From: Symsagittifera roscoffensis
Lineage: Eukaryota > Xenacoelomorpha > Acoela > Convolutidae
Assembly: GCF_963678635.1 (NCBI RefSeq)
Contig: NC_087063.1
Span: 5,860,386 to 5,924,385, forward strand
Direction: 5' to 3'
Length of the DNA: 64,000 nt
This document shows, one piece after another, positions 20,841-30,857 of this stretch. Position numbers and translations under genes: made by a program. The notes beneath the pieces are model-generated. The model did not search any database and was not told where the DNA came from. It saw only the letters and a program-made list of their open reading frames with translations. Position 1 is the first letter of the stretch, and each line of letters begins with the position of its first letter.

Positions 20841-22644
20841 TGGCGCAGTCAACAACTGATTCGAACCTCCGGGGAATACCCGCCTTTTAGCCGAACCACA
20901 CGGTAGAACCTACCACCCAATGGAACAACTGGATAGACCAATTCCATTTGGCTATTATCGCGAAGGAAAATCGACGACGTTACCGATCCTAGAAGGCGCC
21001 CAGGAGTCAGAAACTGACCAACAGAGGAAAGCCAGGGAGGCCAGGAACAAAGAAACAATGCGAGTCTACGAACACGCTGAAGAGAAAAGACTAGCAGAAG
21101 AAAAACGGAAATTCGGAGAAATGAGGAGATATGAGGCCGATAAAAAATCAAGGTCAATCCTATTTTTGGCCTTAGGAGCGGAAGGCAAAAAAGTTTTCGC
21201 CCAGAAACATCCAAGGGTAAAAATCCGAGGAATATCATTCAAGGAATTTTATGAACTGCTAGAATTGGCTTTTATCAAACCAACCAACATAACATTTGAA
21301 CGATATAAATTATTGAGCAGGAAACAAAAGGATAGAGAATCCTTTGAACAATTTTGGGGCGCGTTATCAGATTTAGCAAGATCATGTGAAATTGGAATTA
21401 ATGCAGAACAGGAGTGGATCAGAGACGTATTTATTTTTAACATGAAAAACTGCGACTTACAACGTAGACTACTTTCTGAAACTCTAAATCCATTGGATGC
21501 ACTAAACCAAGCAATCATTGACGAAAAAGGCCACTATAACCACCTCAAATTAACCAATATGACTAGATCTTTCAACACGACAGGAAATAGTGGGAGAGTG
21601 TATAAAAACTTCAACAACGTAAAAAAGGAACCAAGCTTGAACATAGAAAGATCAAATACTTGTATGAAATGCGGGAATGCGTTTACCAAGGGTCATCTGA
21701 ATGTGTGTCCGGCGAAAGAAATTGTGTGTAATATTTGTAAATATAAAGGACATTCCGGAAGACTTTGTAAATCGAAAGGAAGAAAACCCGCTGGAAATAT
21801 TGTAGATGAAGCTGTAAATAGTCAGAATTGTTCATATTCCCCAGAAGACCTTCAGGTAAGAAGCGAAGAAAATTTTTGTGGAGTGATTATCGCTTGGACC
21901 GAAGAGGGGATAAGCGATAACGATGACTATTCCGTTCTCAACATTAGAACAATCTACGATACCAATGGTTTGGAAACCAAGAAACTTGTCAACATCGGTT
22001 TGGGAGACGATGCAATAGTCAACTTGAACATTCCAGTGGATTCGGCAAGCCCAGTGAGCTTACTGAAACAAAATGTACTAAACGAATTGAAGTTGAGAAA
22101 CCCACAGTTGAAGATACAGCCAGTTGAGAAGAAAACGAGGGAACTATATTGCGGATTCACCAACGACACAATCAACATCATCGGGAAAGTGGTAGTGAGA
22201 TTACAATCCAATGGATGGATCGCGGACGAAACCCCATTTTTTATCACTTCTGGACATGAGAGGAACATCCTGGGAAACGACAATCTCCCGAGAATTGGAA
22301 TAGAGATAGCTCAACGACAGCCTCTACTACCCTTCAACAACAAATCACGCCCAGAGTTGTGTAAGTTAAATAACTATTCAGACACGACCCTTAATCTGTA
22401 TCATAAGTACAAAAGCTTATTTAACAGAGTGGGAAAAATACCATTGGACAGAAAAGTTACTCATTTCCACTCCCCATTCAAACCTATCCAAACCAAATGT
22501 AGAAGAGTTCCCCTACATTTACTCAATAACGTAAAAACGGAACTAAATAGAATGGAAAAAGAGGGGCATATCGTAAAATTAAACAAAAGCGATGAAGATT
22601 GTTTTATAAGTCCAATAATGATTACAAGAAAAAAAGGACGGTAG
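20840..22644 (+). pseudogene. Gypsy element 2 Gag-protease, broken
   Basis: Translation would start at ATGGCGCAG (20840), the LTR/PBS junction, as in element 1. A stop and a frameshift interrupt it before 21000. A long frame (from about 20970) then carries the capsid-like region, two zinc knuckles (CMKCGNAFTKGHLNVC and CNICKYKGHSGRLC, about 21660-21770), the protease site VDSASP (DSA instead of DSG, about 22040) and the first RT residues. The frame is lost in an A run at 22627-22635 just before the KKDG block. Confidence 0.85.
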
Positions 22645-24164
22645 CATCAAGTTGGCATAAGATTCGAAACTATTAAATAATCAGATATTCAAGAACAAGT
22701 ATCAAATGCCAAACATACATGAACTGATCGATAATATTGCACTCCAACTGTCAAGCAAATAGTCAGGGGGAAGTTTGGTTTAGTAGTCTAGATCTAAAGA
22801 ACGCGTACAGTCAACTACAATTATACACAGACACTAGCAAACAGTGTAATTTTAGTATCGTGGAGGGCGAAACCACTGGAACCTATAGGTTTTTAACTGG
22901 ATTTTACGGATTGGGCGATATGCCAAACGAATTCCAGAGGGTGATGGATTCCTTATTGAAAGATGTTCCTTTTACCAATTGTTATATCGACGACATTTTA
23001 ATAGCTTCGAAAGGTTCATTAAATGAACACAGAGCGATACTAACAAACATTTTAAACATTTTGGACAACAAGAAAATGGCGGTAAAATGGGAGAAATGTG
23101 CATTCTTCCAAAAAGGAATAGAGTGGCTAGGTTTCAAGATATCAAACTCGGGCGTGAAACCATTGGTGGGAAAGTCAGATTCGATTAAAAACCTACCAAA
23201 CCCCAAAAATATATCTGAACTTAGGTCTTTCTTTGGGTCGATCAATCAGTATATGAAATTCGTCCCGAATTTGTCTTCCCTAAGTTCTCCCCTACGACCA
23301 CTTCTCGTGAAGAAATCAGTCTACCAATGGAATGATGAACATACTAAAGCGTTTGAAGAATTAAAACAACAGATAGTGAACATAACAGAGAATAATCTTT
23401 TCGACATAAAAAGGATGTCAAGACTAAAAACAGACGCTTCTCATAGCGGCTTAGGAGCTACCCTAGAACAATGGGATGGAGAAAATTGGGTAACAATAGC
23501 ATTCGCCTCCTGATTTTCAAACAACCACGAAAGTAAATATTCGACAAACGAACTTGAATTGTTGGGAGTAGTCTGGGCTACAGAACACTTTAAAAATTAC
23601 TTGTATGGTGCTGAATTTGAAATTGTAACGAACCATAAGCCATTGTTATCAGCATTAAAGGCAAATCAGGGTAACAAAACTATGCATAGCAGATTAACCC
23701 GTTGGGTAAACCGATTTTTACCATTTAATTTCAAGATCAAGCACATTCCGGGAAAAGAAATGGGATTTACAGATTTATTGTCGAGACTACCTTCAGGAAA
23801 AGCACTCCCAACATCACACTATGATAGCGAATTTGTAGTGGCTACAGTACAAAAGATTGTAGAAAACCTCTCTGTAAATAGCAATTGTAAAAAGAATAAT
23901 TGTAAAAAGAACGAAGTGTATAATCCATTGGATGTATATACGATCAGTAACTTGGATTGTAATAATCCAATGGGCGGAAAGAAAGAATTATCGCAAAGCA
24001 TCCAACGGTCGTTCTTCTCGAATATTCTGAATTACGTAAACGACACTATCAGAATTTGTAATTCCAAACACTCGCGTTCAGAGTCTTGCACAAGCGGTTG
24101 TGTTCCATTAAATTTATCAAAATTTGACTTCAATTACTTTCACTTATCAGACAAAACTTTTTAG
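22645..24164 (+). pseudogene. Gypsy element 2 reverse transcriptase and RNase H, broken
   Basis: RT continues in shifted frames. KNKYQMPNI lies near 22690-22715. A 258-codon frame (22737-23513) follows with SSLDLKNAYSQ, the catalytic YIDD (about 22985) and WLGFKI. It runs on into RNase H (TDASHSGLG) and ends at a TGA. The next frame (23559-24164) has the rest of RNase H (LGVVWATEHFKNYL, NHKPLL) and a tether. At least three disabling changes are visible. Confidence 0.88.
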
Positions 24165-24622
24165 TTCTTTCTTGCCCAATCAATACTATTAATCAATCAG
24201 TCATTAAATTCAGATTTAAAAAAACAGTTACAAGAATTTATTACATCAGTCAACTTGTTAAAAATTTCCCTCAGAGCAGAAAAGAAAGGATTCTTTTTGA
24301 ATTTTAATAGCGATATAAAGTCAGACTTACACAAGAAATTACTGGCCAAGTACAAGGGAGATCTCAGATTGCCTGACAACCCGTTATCACTCTCAGATCA
24401 TTGCTCAAATAAGCTTATTAAACTCATGACGGACAAAGATAAAATCCTCAAGGAGGTAAAGAAGGCGGTACAGGAAGGCAAACCATTGGACAAGTTCGGA
24501 GCCTACTTAAAGAATTTCCAGAGGGACATTCACGTGAAAGAAGGACTGTTATTCAACGATAACAAACTGATAGTGCCGGCCGCATTAAGATCACCATTCC
24601 TGTCACTTCACGAGACTCACCC

Positions 24623-25400
24623 AGGACAGTTCGGGATGAAAGCCCTGACAGAAAACATCTGGTGACCACACCTATACAGAGAGATCTATCATCACGGAAA
24701 GAATTGCACTCAGTGTATAATGGCCGGTAAGAACCTAAAAGTGTTACTAGGGACGAACAAGACTGAGAAATTACCAATTCTGACCGAACCAAATGAAGAA
24801 GTAGATTTAGACTTTGCTGGCCCATTGGACAAAAGTTGAGGTAACACAAAATACCTTTTGTTATGCATTGATCGCTTTTCAAATTTCCGTCTGCAAAGGT
24901 AGTGAACAATACCTGGCTTCTTCAATTTTAACCTTCATGACAGATTACTGCCATCTTCACGGATTTCCAAAGTCCATTAGAGCTGACCATGGGTCATGTT
25001 TTACTTCGTTTGATTTTAGAAATTTCTGCGAGAAGAACAACATTAATTTAATCCTATGTACGGTCGGTGATCATAGATCCAACGGAGTAGTAGAAAGACT
25101 CATTTACACTGTCAAAGCTAAGCTACTGGCAATGTCGTTCAACGATCCAAAACAATCCTTAAATACGGCTATTGATAAAATTATTTGGAATATACGCTCG
25201 ACGAAACAATCATCCATTGGATGCTCTCCTTTCTCAAAGCATTTTAATAGATCTCCCAATACGTTCTGGAAATCTTTGGTTTCTCACGCAATTAGTTTAG
25301 ATTAGGGGAAATCAATCCTAACGAAGGACAGAGCACAAGACTGGGGGGCTGACGACGCGTTCGAAGATGGCTATCTGGAAGACAGAGCAATAGATGAAAG
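24623..25400 (+). repeat. 778-bp tandem duplication, first unit
   Basis: The unit starts AGGACAGTTC and is followed immediately by a second unit at 25401-26178 that looks identical. AGG is shared at the junction and at the far end (GATGAAAG|AGG), so there are 3 bp of microhomology. Confidence 0.93.
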
Positions 25401-26178
25401 AGGACAGTTCGGGATGAAAGCCCTGACAGAAAACATCTGGTGACCACACCTATACAGAGAGATCTATCATCACGGAAAGAATTGCACTCAGTGTATAATG
25501 GCCGGTAAGAACCTAAAAGTGTTACTAGGGACGAACAAGACTGAGAAATTACCAATTCTGACCGAACCAAATGAAGAAGTAGATTTAGACTTTGCTGGCC
25601 CATTGGACAAAAGTTGAGGTAACACAAAATACCTTTTGTTATGCATTGATCGCTTTTCAAATTTCCGTCTGCAAAGGTAGTGAACAATACCTGGCTTCTT
25701 CAATTTTAACCTTCATGACAGATTACTGCCATCTTCACGGATTTCCAAAGTCCATTAGAGCTGACCATGGGTCATGTTTTACTTCGTTTGATTTTAGAAA
25801 TTTCTGCGAGAAGAACAACATTAATTTAATCCTATGTACGGTCGGTGATCATAGATCCAACGGAGTAGTAGAAAGACTCATTTACACTGTCAAAGCTAAG
25901 CTACTGGCAATGTCGTTCAACGATCCAAAACAATCCTTAAATACGGCTATTGATAAAATTATTTGGAATATACGCTCGACGAAACAATCATCCATTGGAT
26001 GCTCTCCTTTCTCAAAGCATTTTAATAGATCTCCCAATACGTTCTGGAAATCTTTGGTTTCTCACGCAATTAGTTTAGATTAGGGGAAATCAATCCTAAC
26101 GAAGGACAGAGCACAAGACTGGGGGGCTGACGACGCGTTCGAAGATGGCTATCTGGAAGACAGAGCAATAGATGAAAG
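25401..26178 (+). repeat. 778-bp tandem duplication, second unit
   Basis: Same sequence as 24623-25400. The two 163-codon frames at 24814-25305 and 25592-26083 are the same. Perfect identity in an otherwise decayed element means a very recent event or an assembly artefact. Confidence 0.93.
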
Positions 26179-27316
26179 AGGGTACGAGAGCGACCCTGCT
26201 GACAAAGTAGATAGAAATCTCCAGCGAGCCCCACTGTCAAATCCTTTCAGCCAAGGTGGTAACTGGTTTAGGAAAACAGTTAACAGGAGGGAAGGCGAAC
26301 CGTATTTTAAACCACTGGGGAGTAAACCTCTGTCAGACACGAAACATACGGTCACATTAGACAACGGACATGTGATAAGAAAATCTGACTTAGTTTTTAA
26401 CAAAATCCAACCGGCAGCTCCTAAGACATTCTCGGCAAGACTGAATTCGCTAATTAATAGTAATGATTTAGCAGGCAAGCGAAAAAGAAACTCCCCTTCC
26501 AAGAGACGAGACTCAAATATAGGAGGCCCTTCGACGAGTTGCACACCAACGGGTGGAAATACTTGCAAAAAAAGGAGAACATTCATCAGGAGCTCGAAAG
26601 GTTCAAAATTCGACTTTAATAACCTAGATTCTTCGTTAGAGTTAGACCTTTGGGATAAAGTCATTGATGACTACTTGGGTACGGAAGCGGAAACTGTATG
26701 TAATACACCGACTGTTAACCTTCATAGTGATTTAGATCAGCCAATGAGTACCGTACAAAGCCAGACAAACACTCAGACAACGTTCACTATACCAACGGGC
26801 ACAAGTGACGACCCAATTCGAGTGAATAGCTCTCCGGAGAAGACAGTGGAGACACCAAAGACCCCGATATCCTCAAAACTTCGTGCAAGAAGAAACCCAG
26901 GCCCACCGAAATTCTACGGTGATAGGCGGTTTATCGACCAAGTGACGCTCGGAGCGGAGACCATTAGTGCAGTTGACTCCGATGACGAACCGCTAATTAC
27001 GTTTTCCGGCGCAAAGAGTCCACGACCTAATTTAACGTACTGTACGACGTCCCCCTCGGATTATCTTACACCCATTGATGAGATCCCATGTCATACGACT
27101 CTGGTTGCTGAAACCACACAAGATCAATTCTCAACACCCTTCTCTCAGGCGACAAAGACCGCATGGGTATCGCCACCATTCGTAGAAGTTACCAGTAATA
27201 CCCAGGATGATGACGGCAGTGACATATCCTCGGGCATTGACACCGATGTAAGAAGAGAGGCAGATAACTTCCATGCTAGATACAACCTTACGGTCCTAAA
27301 CTCTGAAAACTGTTAA
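26179..27316 (+). pseudogene. Gypsy element 2 integrase C-terminal domain and tail
   Basis: The reading frame is open from before 26200 to the stop at 27314-27316. It begins with the end of the integrase: NWFRKTVNRREG and HTVTLDNGHVIRKSDLVF resemble the SH3-like C-terminal domain of gypsy integrases. It then becomes a Ser/Thr/Pro-rich tail with KRKRNSPSKRRDS (nuclear-localisation-like) and acidic patches, as in element 1 ORF2. From 26199 onward the same sequence is found at 39217-40334. Confidence 0.75.
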
Positions 27317-27685
27317 GCTATGGTAACATGATATTTAACGTATTTGCTTTAGCTTTTATCCATTGGAAACCCAAAACTTTTTTTTATTACCTAGTTAGTG
27401 ATTTAGTTAGATTGCTTTAATTGTACAAATGCTAGATAACCCCAGTTGTACATATCATTTTGTACATTCAGTGTTGATATCTGTGTAAACCTGTAAGTAG
27501 CCTGTATATATTACCATATAATCACCTCCATTGTAATTTGTACTCTCTGTAAAAATCCATTGGTGCTAAACGTGGTTACTTTTTGTTTCTTCTTTGGCCC
27601 TAGTGGAGCGAGGGGAGATTGAGTATATGTGTGATATTGGCTACATCGATGAGCGGGCAGATATTAATTTTTGTGCAGTGGGGAA
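27317..27685 (+). other. 3' UTR of gypsy element 2 with purine-rich tract
   Basis: Non-coding DNA between the last stop and the 3' LTR. GAGCGAGGGGAGATTGAG at about 27605-27622 and GTGGGGAA at 27678-27685, directly before the LTR, are candidate polypurine tracts. Confidence 0.55.
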
Positions 27686-28440
27686 TGTTGTGATTCAGTA
27701 TTTTTAGTATGTTATAACCTTGACCTCTATCATCTAATTACGTACCAGTCAATGTTAACTCTACAAAGTCCAGTGGACTTCGGATCACTAGTTGCTCTTT
27801 TTAGACTACAGTCAGTTTTAATTCAACCAATACTTTTATTGTTCCGACTTTCGATACGAAAATAACGGAATTTTTGTGCTCGGGGTGGGTTTTTTTTTCT
27901 TCAGACAAATTTCGACTTTTTAACTAGCCATTTTTGACGGAATTTTTTAATATCATTCGAAAGGTATTGTTGTCCTGCGCTTAAGTTTGAAAAGATATTT
28001 CACCTGTGATCATTTTCGGTAAGCTATGAGGGTTTAAAGATTGCCATTTTGGCCATTTTGACCAATTTGGGACAATTAACGCGCGATATAATTCGCGCTA
28101 TTAACGCGTAAGCGGAGATTTAATCCGTCTTATAAATCGTTCCAAATTGGTTGAACGAAGCTTATTTGCCATAATTGATATGTTACAAGGAACGAAATCT
28201 ATCTTTTTGTACTTTATATGGCGTGTGGGGGGATGATTTTCATAAAAAAATTTCAAATTTTAGAAAAAAATTTACATTTCATTTTATTTCAATTAATTTT
28301 TTTATGTTATTACTGCTGCTCCATAAACTTTAAAAGGCAGTCGGAATATTCAGGGCTTCGCCCTGATACGAGCAGTCTTGTTCTCTTTTAACCTTAGTTA
28401 GATACAATAGTTACCAGTGGTACATCTTATTTCTTTATTA
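27686..28440 (+). repeat. 3' LTR of gypsy element 2, interrupted
   Basis: LTR sequence runs from 27686 to 27840, is interrupted by a 540-bp Helentron-like insertion, and resumes at 28381 to end at 28440 in TTATTA, followed by TAGCC. Confidence 0.9.
27841..28380 (+). mobile_element. Helentron-like non-autonomous element (HINE-1), subfamily I
   Basis: The insertion site is known exactly because the 5' LTR at 20639 is uninterrupted. The LTR reads CTTTTAT|TCTC and the insertion lies between two T residues without a longer target duplication. The element starts GTTCCGACT (27841-27849). The inverse, AGTCGGAAT, lies near its right end (28339-28347). A hairpin CAGGGCTTCGCCCTG follows (28351-28365), and it ends 15 bp later in CAGTCTTG. 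A TT target, asymmetric terminal inverted repeats and a 3' hairpin are the described marks of Helentron/Helitron2-type elements. It has no ORF. A central CG-rich core reads TTAACGCGTAAGCGG. Confidence 0.75.
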
Positions 28441-28489
28441 TAGCCTAAACTTGATTTTGCCGGTTTTGTCGAGAAAGTATAACTTTTTT

Positions 28490-28790
28490 TATTCCAACTT
28501 GGTCGCAAAGAACCAATTTAGTCAAACGTATTCAATTTTGGTCAAAATGGTCAAATTAAAACTTGCTTGATTGAACTTGGTCAAAACCAATTTGGTCGAC
28601 TTTAGTCAAAATATCTTCAAGTTTCGTCGAAATGTTGGATTTGAAACTTAGTCAAAACATATCTGGATTGGTCGATCTTGGTCGAAACAGAGGTATTTGG
28701 TCGTGCCTTTCGAAACATATGCGGTTTTGGCCGGAATGGTCGAAACACAAAGTCAAAACATCGGCCAAGGTCAAATTTCGCTTATGGTTA
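28490..28790. repeat. Degenerate short tandem repeat (TTGGTCGAAACA-like)
   Basis: About ten loose copies of a 25-30-bp unit containing TTGGTC(G/A)AA and AACATAT. A sister block is at about 36380-36570, and an identical one in the duplicated copy at about 41508-41808. Confidence 0.6.
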
Positions 28791-29032
28791 GCCAGTCTTT
28801 TTTGAGTATTGCTAACTAGGTATCCATAAACTAGTAAAAAGGATAAACTAGAAATTTGGAAAATTGGCGCAAACTAGAAAAAATTGTAACGCTAAAAGAA
28901 ACGGTCAGAATATTCCGAAACTTTTAAACAGGGGCACAACAGCGGTTTGCCGTGATGAGCTGTACAGCGTTGTGTTTGTCCTTTCCCCCGTGGATAAATA
29001 GTGTTAAGGTTAAACACCAGGTAACAACTTAC
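28791..29032 (-). other. Start of protease intron 1
   Basis: Minus-strand intron sequence downstream of the GTAAGT donor at 29032-29027. No B or C exon follows nearby; gypsy element 2 lies next. Confidence 0.4.
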
Positions 29033-29303
29033 TGTTTACTGCAGCGATACAATGTGCAGCTGTGATGACCCAATAAACACCTATCGCGGCTCCCCCACAA
29101 ATAAGATTCCTGTCCTTGAACCCAATCATCGCAAAGAACCTCCTGTTTGTGGGCGCGGGATGGCCATTTACAATTGAGGATATCTCACCCTTCCTAAGAG
29201 CATCTTGAGACCCAAGATAATCCTTAAAGTTATCATTTTTGAAGCTCACCTGGCCAGAAAGCACACTGGGAAGTAGAAATAGCAATGGCATTGAGAAACT
29301 CAT
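29033..29303 (-). CDS. Secreted serine protease, first exon with catalytic His
   Basis: The minus-strand exon starts at ATG and encodes a signal peptide (SMPLLFLLPSVLSG). A short propeptide and the mature start IVNGHPAP follow. The catalytic site ICGGAAIGVYWVITAAHC has its His codon at about 29054-29052. The exon ends at A|GTAAGT, phase 1, which fits the exon type at 773-863. The residue before IVNG is Ser (EISS|IVNG), not the usual Arg or Lys, so activation is probably not by a trypsin-like enzyme. Upstream there is a TATA box. The product should be a zymogen secreted for digestion or extracellular proteolysis. The matching downstream exons may be those at 25-863, which would make intron 1 about 28 kb and full of mobile elements; otherwise the gene is truncated. 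An identical copy is at 42051-42321. Confidence 0.85.
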
Positions 29304-29350
29304 AGTTTAAGTTGAAATAACAAGAAACAAGAGGCGTAATTTTAAACTTT

Positions 29351-29358
29351 TATTTATA
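29351..29358 (-). promoter_or_regulatory. TATA box of the protease gene
   Basis: On the minus strand CGTATAAATAAAAG lies about 50 bp before the ATG, a normal core-promoter spacing for a short 5' UTR. TTTATTTGAAATTGTC just upstream (plus-strand orientation, about 29367-29382) is shared with the promoter of the paralogue at 50.0 kb (about 50108-50123), so it may be a conserved control element. Confidence 0.65.
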
Positions 29359-29382
29359 CGAGAGGTTTTATTTGAAATTGTC

Positions 29383-30402
29383 TTTATGGTGCTTATATGC
29401 TTAAAACCTTGGACAGTTCAAACTCAATTAGGTCGAAAACGTATAAACCTTAACTCATTCGTGGGAATAAACAAAAGAAGTTTGGGTTTTGGTAAGGAGC
29501 ATCAAAAGTAAAACGTAATTATAATTATAATGTGAACCAAATTTTCATTAATTTTCAAAGATAATAACTGTACAAGTCTAAAAAAAAGTGACTCGAATTC
29601 AGTTCGGCACAACAATTTTATGACTGATATCTTCTTAAGTGTGAAGGGAACTATAAGCCACAGATGTTTTTTTTTCAAAAGATATGCAAAAACAGGTGTT
29701 AAAATTTTTGTCACGCGAATCATGTGTGGTACCAGGCGCCGATCTAGGAATTTCTCGAGGGGAGGGGGCGGATTTTCAAAAAAAAATTTGAAAATTTGTT
29801 CGACCTTTTTTTTCGGTCGACCAAATTGATATTCTGAGCTCTCCCAAAGCACTATAAAGACCCTAAATTGACCACGGGGTTTTTGGGCATCCTTGAGGGG
29901 GGGGGGGGTGGGTGGTATCGTCCAAAACCTCCGGCCCCCCTAAATCCACTAATGTGTCGTACCAAATTAAAACAATCAGTCGTGAAAACCATTAATTTTC
30001 GCAGTCCTGATAAAAAACTTTAATGTTTTCATTTTTCAGAATGCATGTATAATTGTTTTTCAAATTTTCTAAAAAAAGGTTAAAGTTAATCAAATTAATC
30101 GGAAGATATGACTCGGCATGTAATCACGTAAAACTAATTAATCAAAATCGGTTGAAGTAAAATTAAAAAGAAAAAATTGGGGTTTATCGTGACTAAACTT
30201 CAAGTAATGATTTCAAGCAGCGTATTAAATAAAAATTGAAGAGTTTATGAAAGCAGTGAAAGATGGTGAAGTAAGATGCTGAACAGTCTGAAATGATTAT
30301 GTGCTACGGAAAAAAGTGATACTAAATCGAAGAAAGTCAATTTCATCTATCAGAATTTTCAGTAGTTTTCAGAATTAATAAAGGGGGAGCCGTAATTAAA
30401 AA
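29383..30402. other. Upstream region of the protease gene
   Basis: No gene is visible. A 12-G run lies at 29897-29908 and differs in length from the copy at 42915-42936. Around 29740-29960 the sequence has a G/C-rich strand bias unlike its surroundings. Confidence 0.45.
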
Positions 30403-30857
30403 CAAGACTGCTCGTATATCAGGGTAAAACCCTGAATGTTCCGACTATCCCTTAATTCATATCAAATAGTTTTTGGGAAAAGAAAATAATGAAAACCTAT
30501 AAATTTTAGATCATATCAAAGTGTAAAATTTTGAGTCGTACGAAATTAATACGACCAATTAGCTCGACTCAATTCAATTTGGAACGATTTTGTTGTGCAG
30601 GATAATTCGCAACACATAAATAATTCGCGTTATGCTCTCAGCATTATGAATAATTTCTTCAAAGCGCGCATATTTTAGTTCAGAATATGGAAAGTTTGGC
30701 CATTTTCAAAGCCCAAACCTTCACAAAAAATTTAATTGGAGGTGAAATATCTTTTCACATTTGAACTCAGGAAGTCGATGTCTTCAATGGGTTATAAAAA
30801 AAACTTTTGTTGAAAATCATTATTTCGATCGGTGAAAACTGACAAAATAAAAAAAAA
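30403..30857 (-). mobile_element. Helentron-like element (HINE-2), subfamily II, truncated
   Basis: It begins on the plus strand with CAAGACTGCTCGTATAT, then the hairpin CAGGGTAAAACCCTG and the inverted-repeat motif TTCCGACT, the same end as HINE-1 in reverse. The interior differs from HINE-1 (AATTCGCGTTATGCTCTCAGCATT). It lacks the last 50 bp or so, where HINE-3 starts. Confidence 0.7.

Larger units (their letters stand above)
24255..26178 (+). pseudogene. Gypsy element 2 integrase, with a duplicated core
   Basis: The frame 24255-24663 has the region before the zinc-binding domain (LHETHPGQFGMKAL) and stops at TGA. The zinc domain Cys pair (NCTQCIMAGK), the catalytic Asp (DLDFAGP), the second Asp (RADHGSC) and the Glu (GVVERLIY) follow in other frames up to 25305. 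The stretch 24623-25400 is then repeated in full at 25401-26178, including its stops. The gene cannot make an integrase. Confidence 0.85.
20639..28440 (+). mobile_element. Decayed Ty3/gypsy LTR retrotransposon (element 2)
   Basis: The 7.8-kb element is flanked by a 5-bp target duplication TAGCC (20634-20638 and 28441-28445). The 5' LTR is 202 bp, starting TG and ending TTATTA. The 3' LTR is split by a 540-bp insertion. Gag, protease, RT, RNase H and integrase follow in the usual order but with stops and frameshifts. The LTRs differ by several substitutions plus an 8-bp insertion, so it is older than element 1. Its protein motifs and its gag start over the PBS are close to those of element 1: same clade, different family. 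Its 3' third is duplicated at 39217-41458. Confidence 0.92.

Noticed and set aside
20855-20875. GATTCGAACCTCC-like sequence resembling a tRNA B box (reverse) after the PBS of element 2
   Set aside because: The bases on either side do not pair as a T-arm and there is no A box or acceptor stem, so it is not a tRNA gene.
24553-24925. Minus-strand ORFs opposite the integrase, repeated at 25292-25703
   Set aside because: Antisense shadows. They recur only because of the 778-bp duplication.
26149-26664. 171-codon minus-strand ORF, also at 39185-39682
   Set aside because: It is antisense to the gypsy integrase C-terminal region. No motif.
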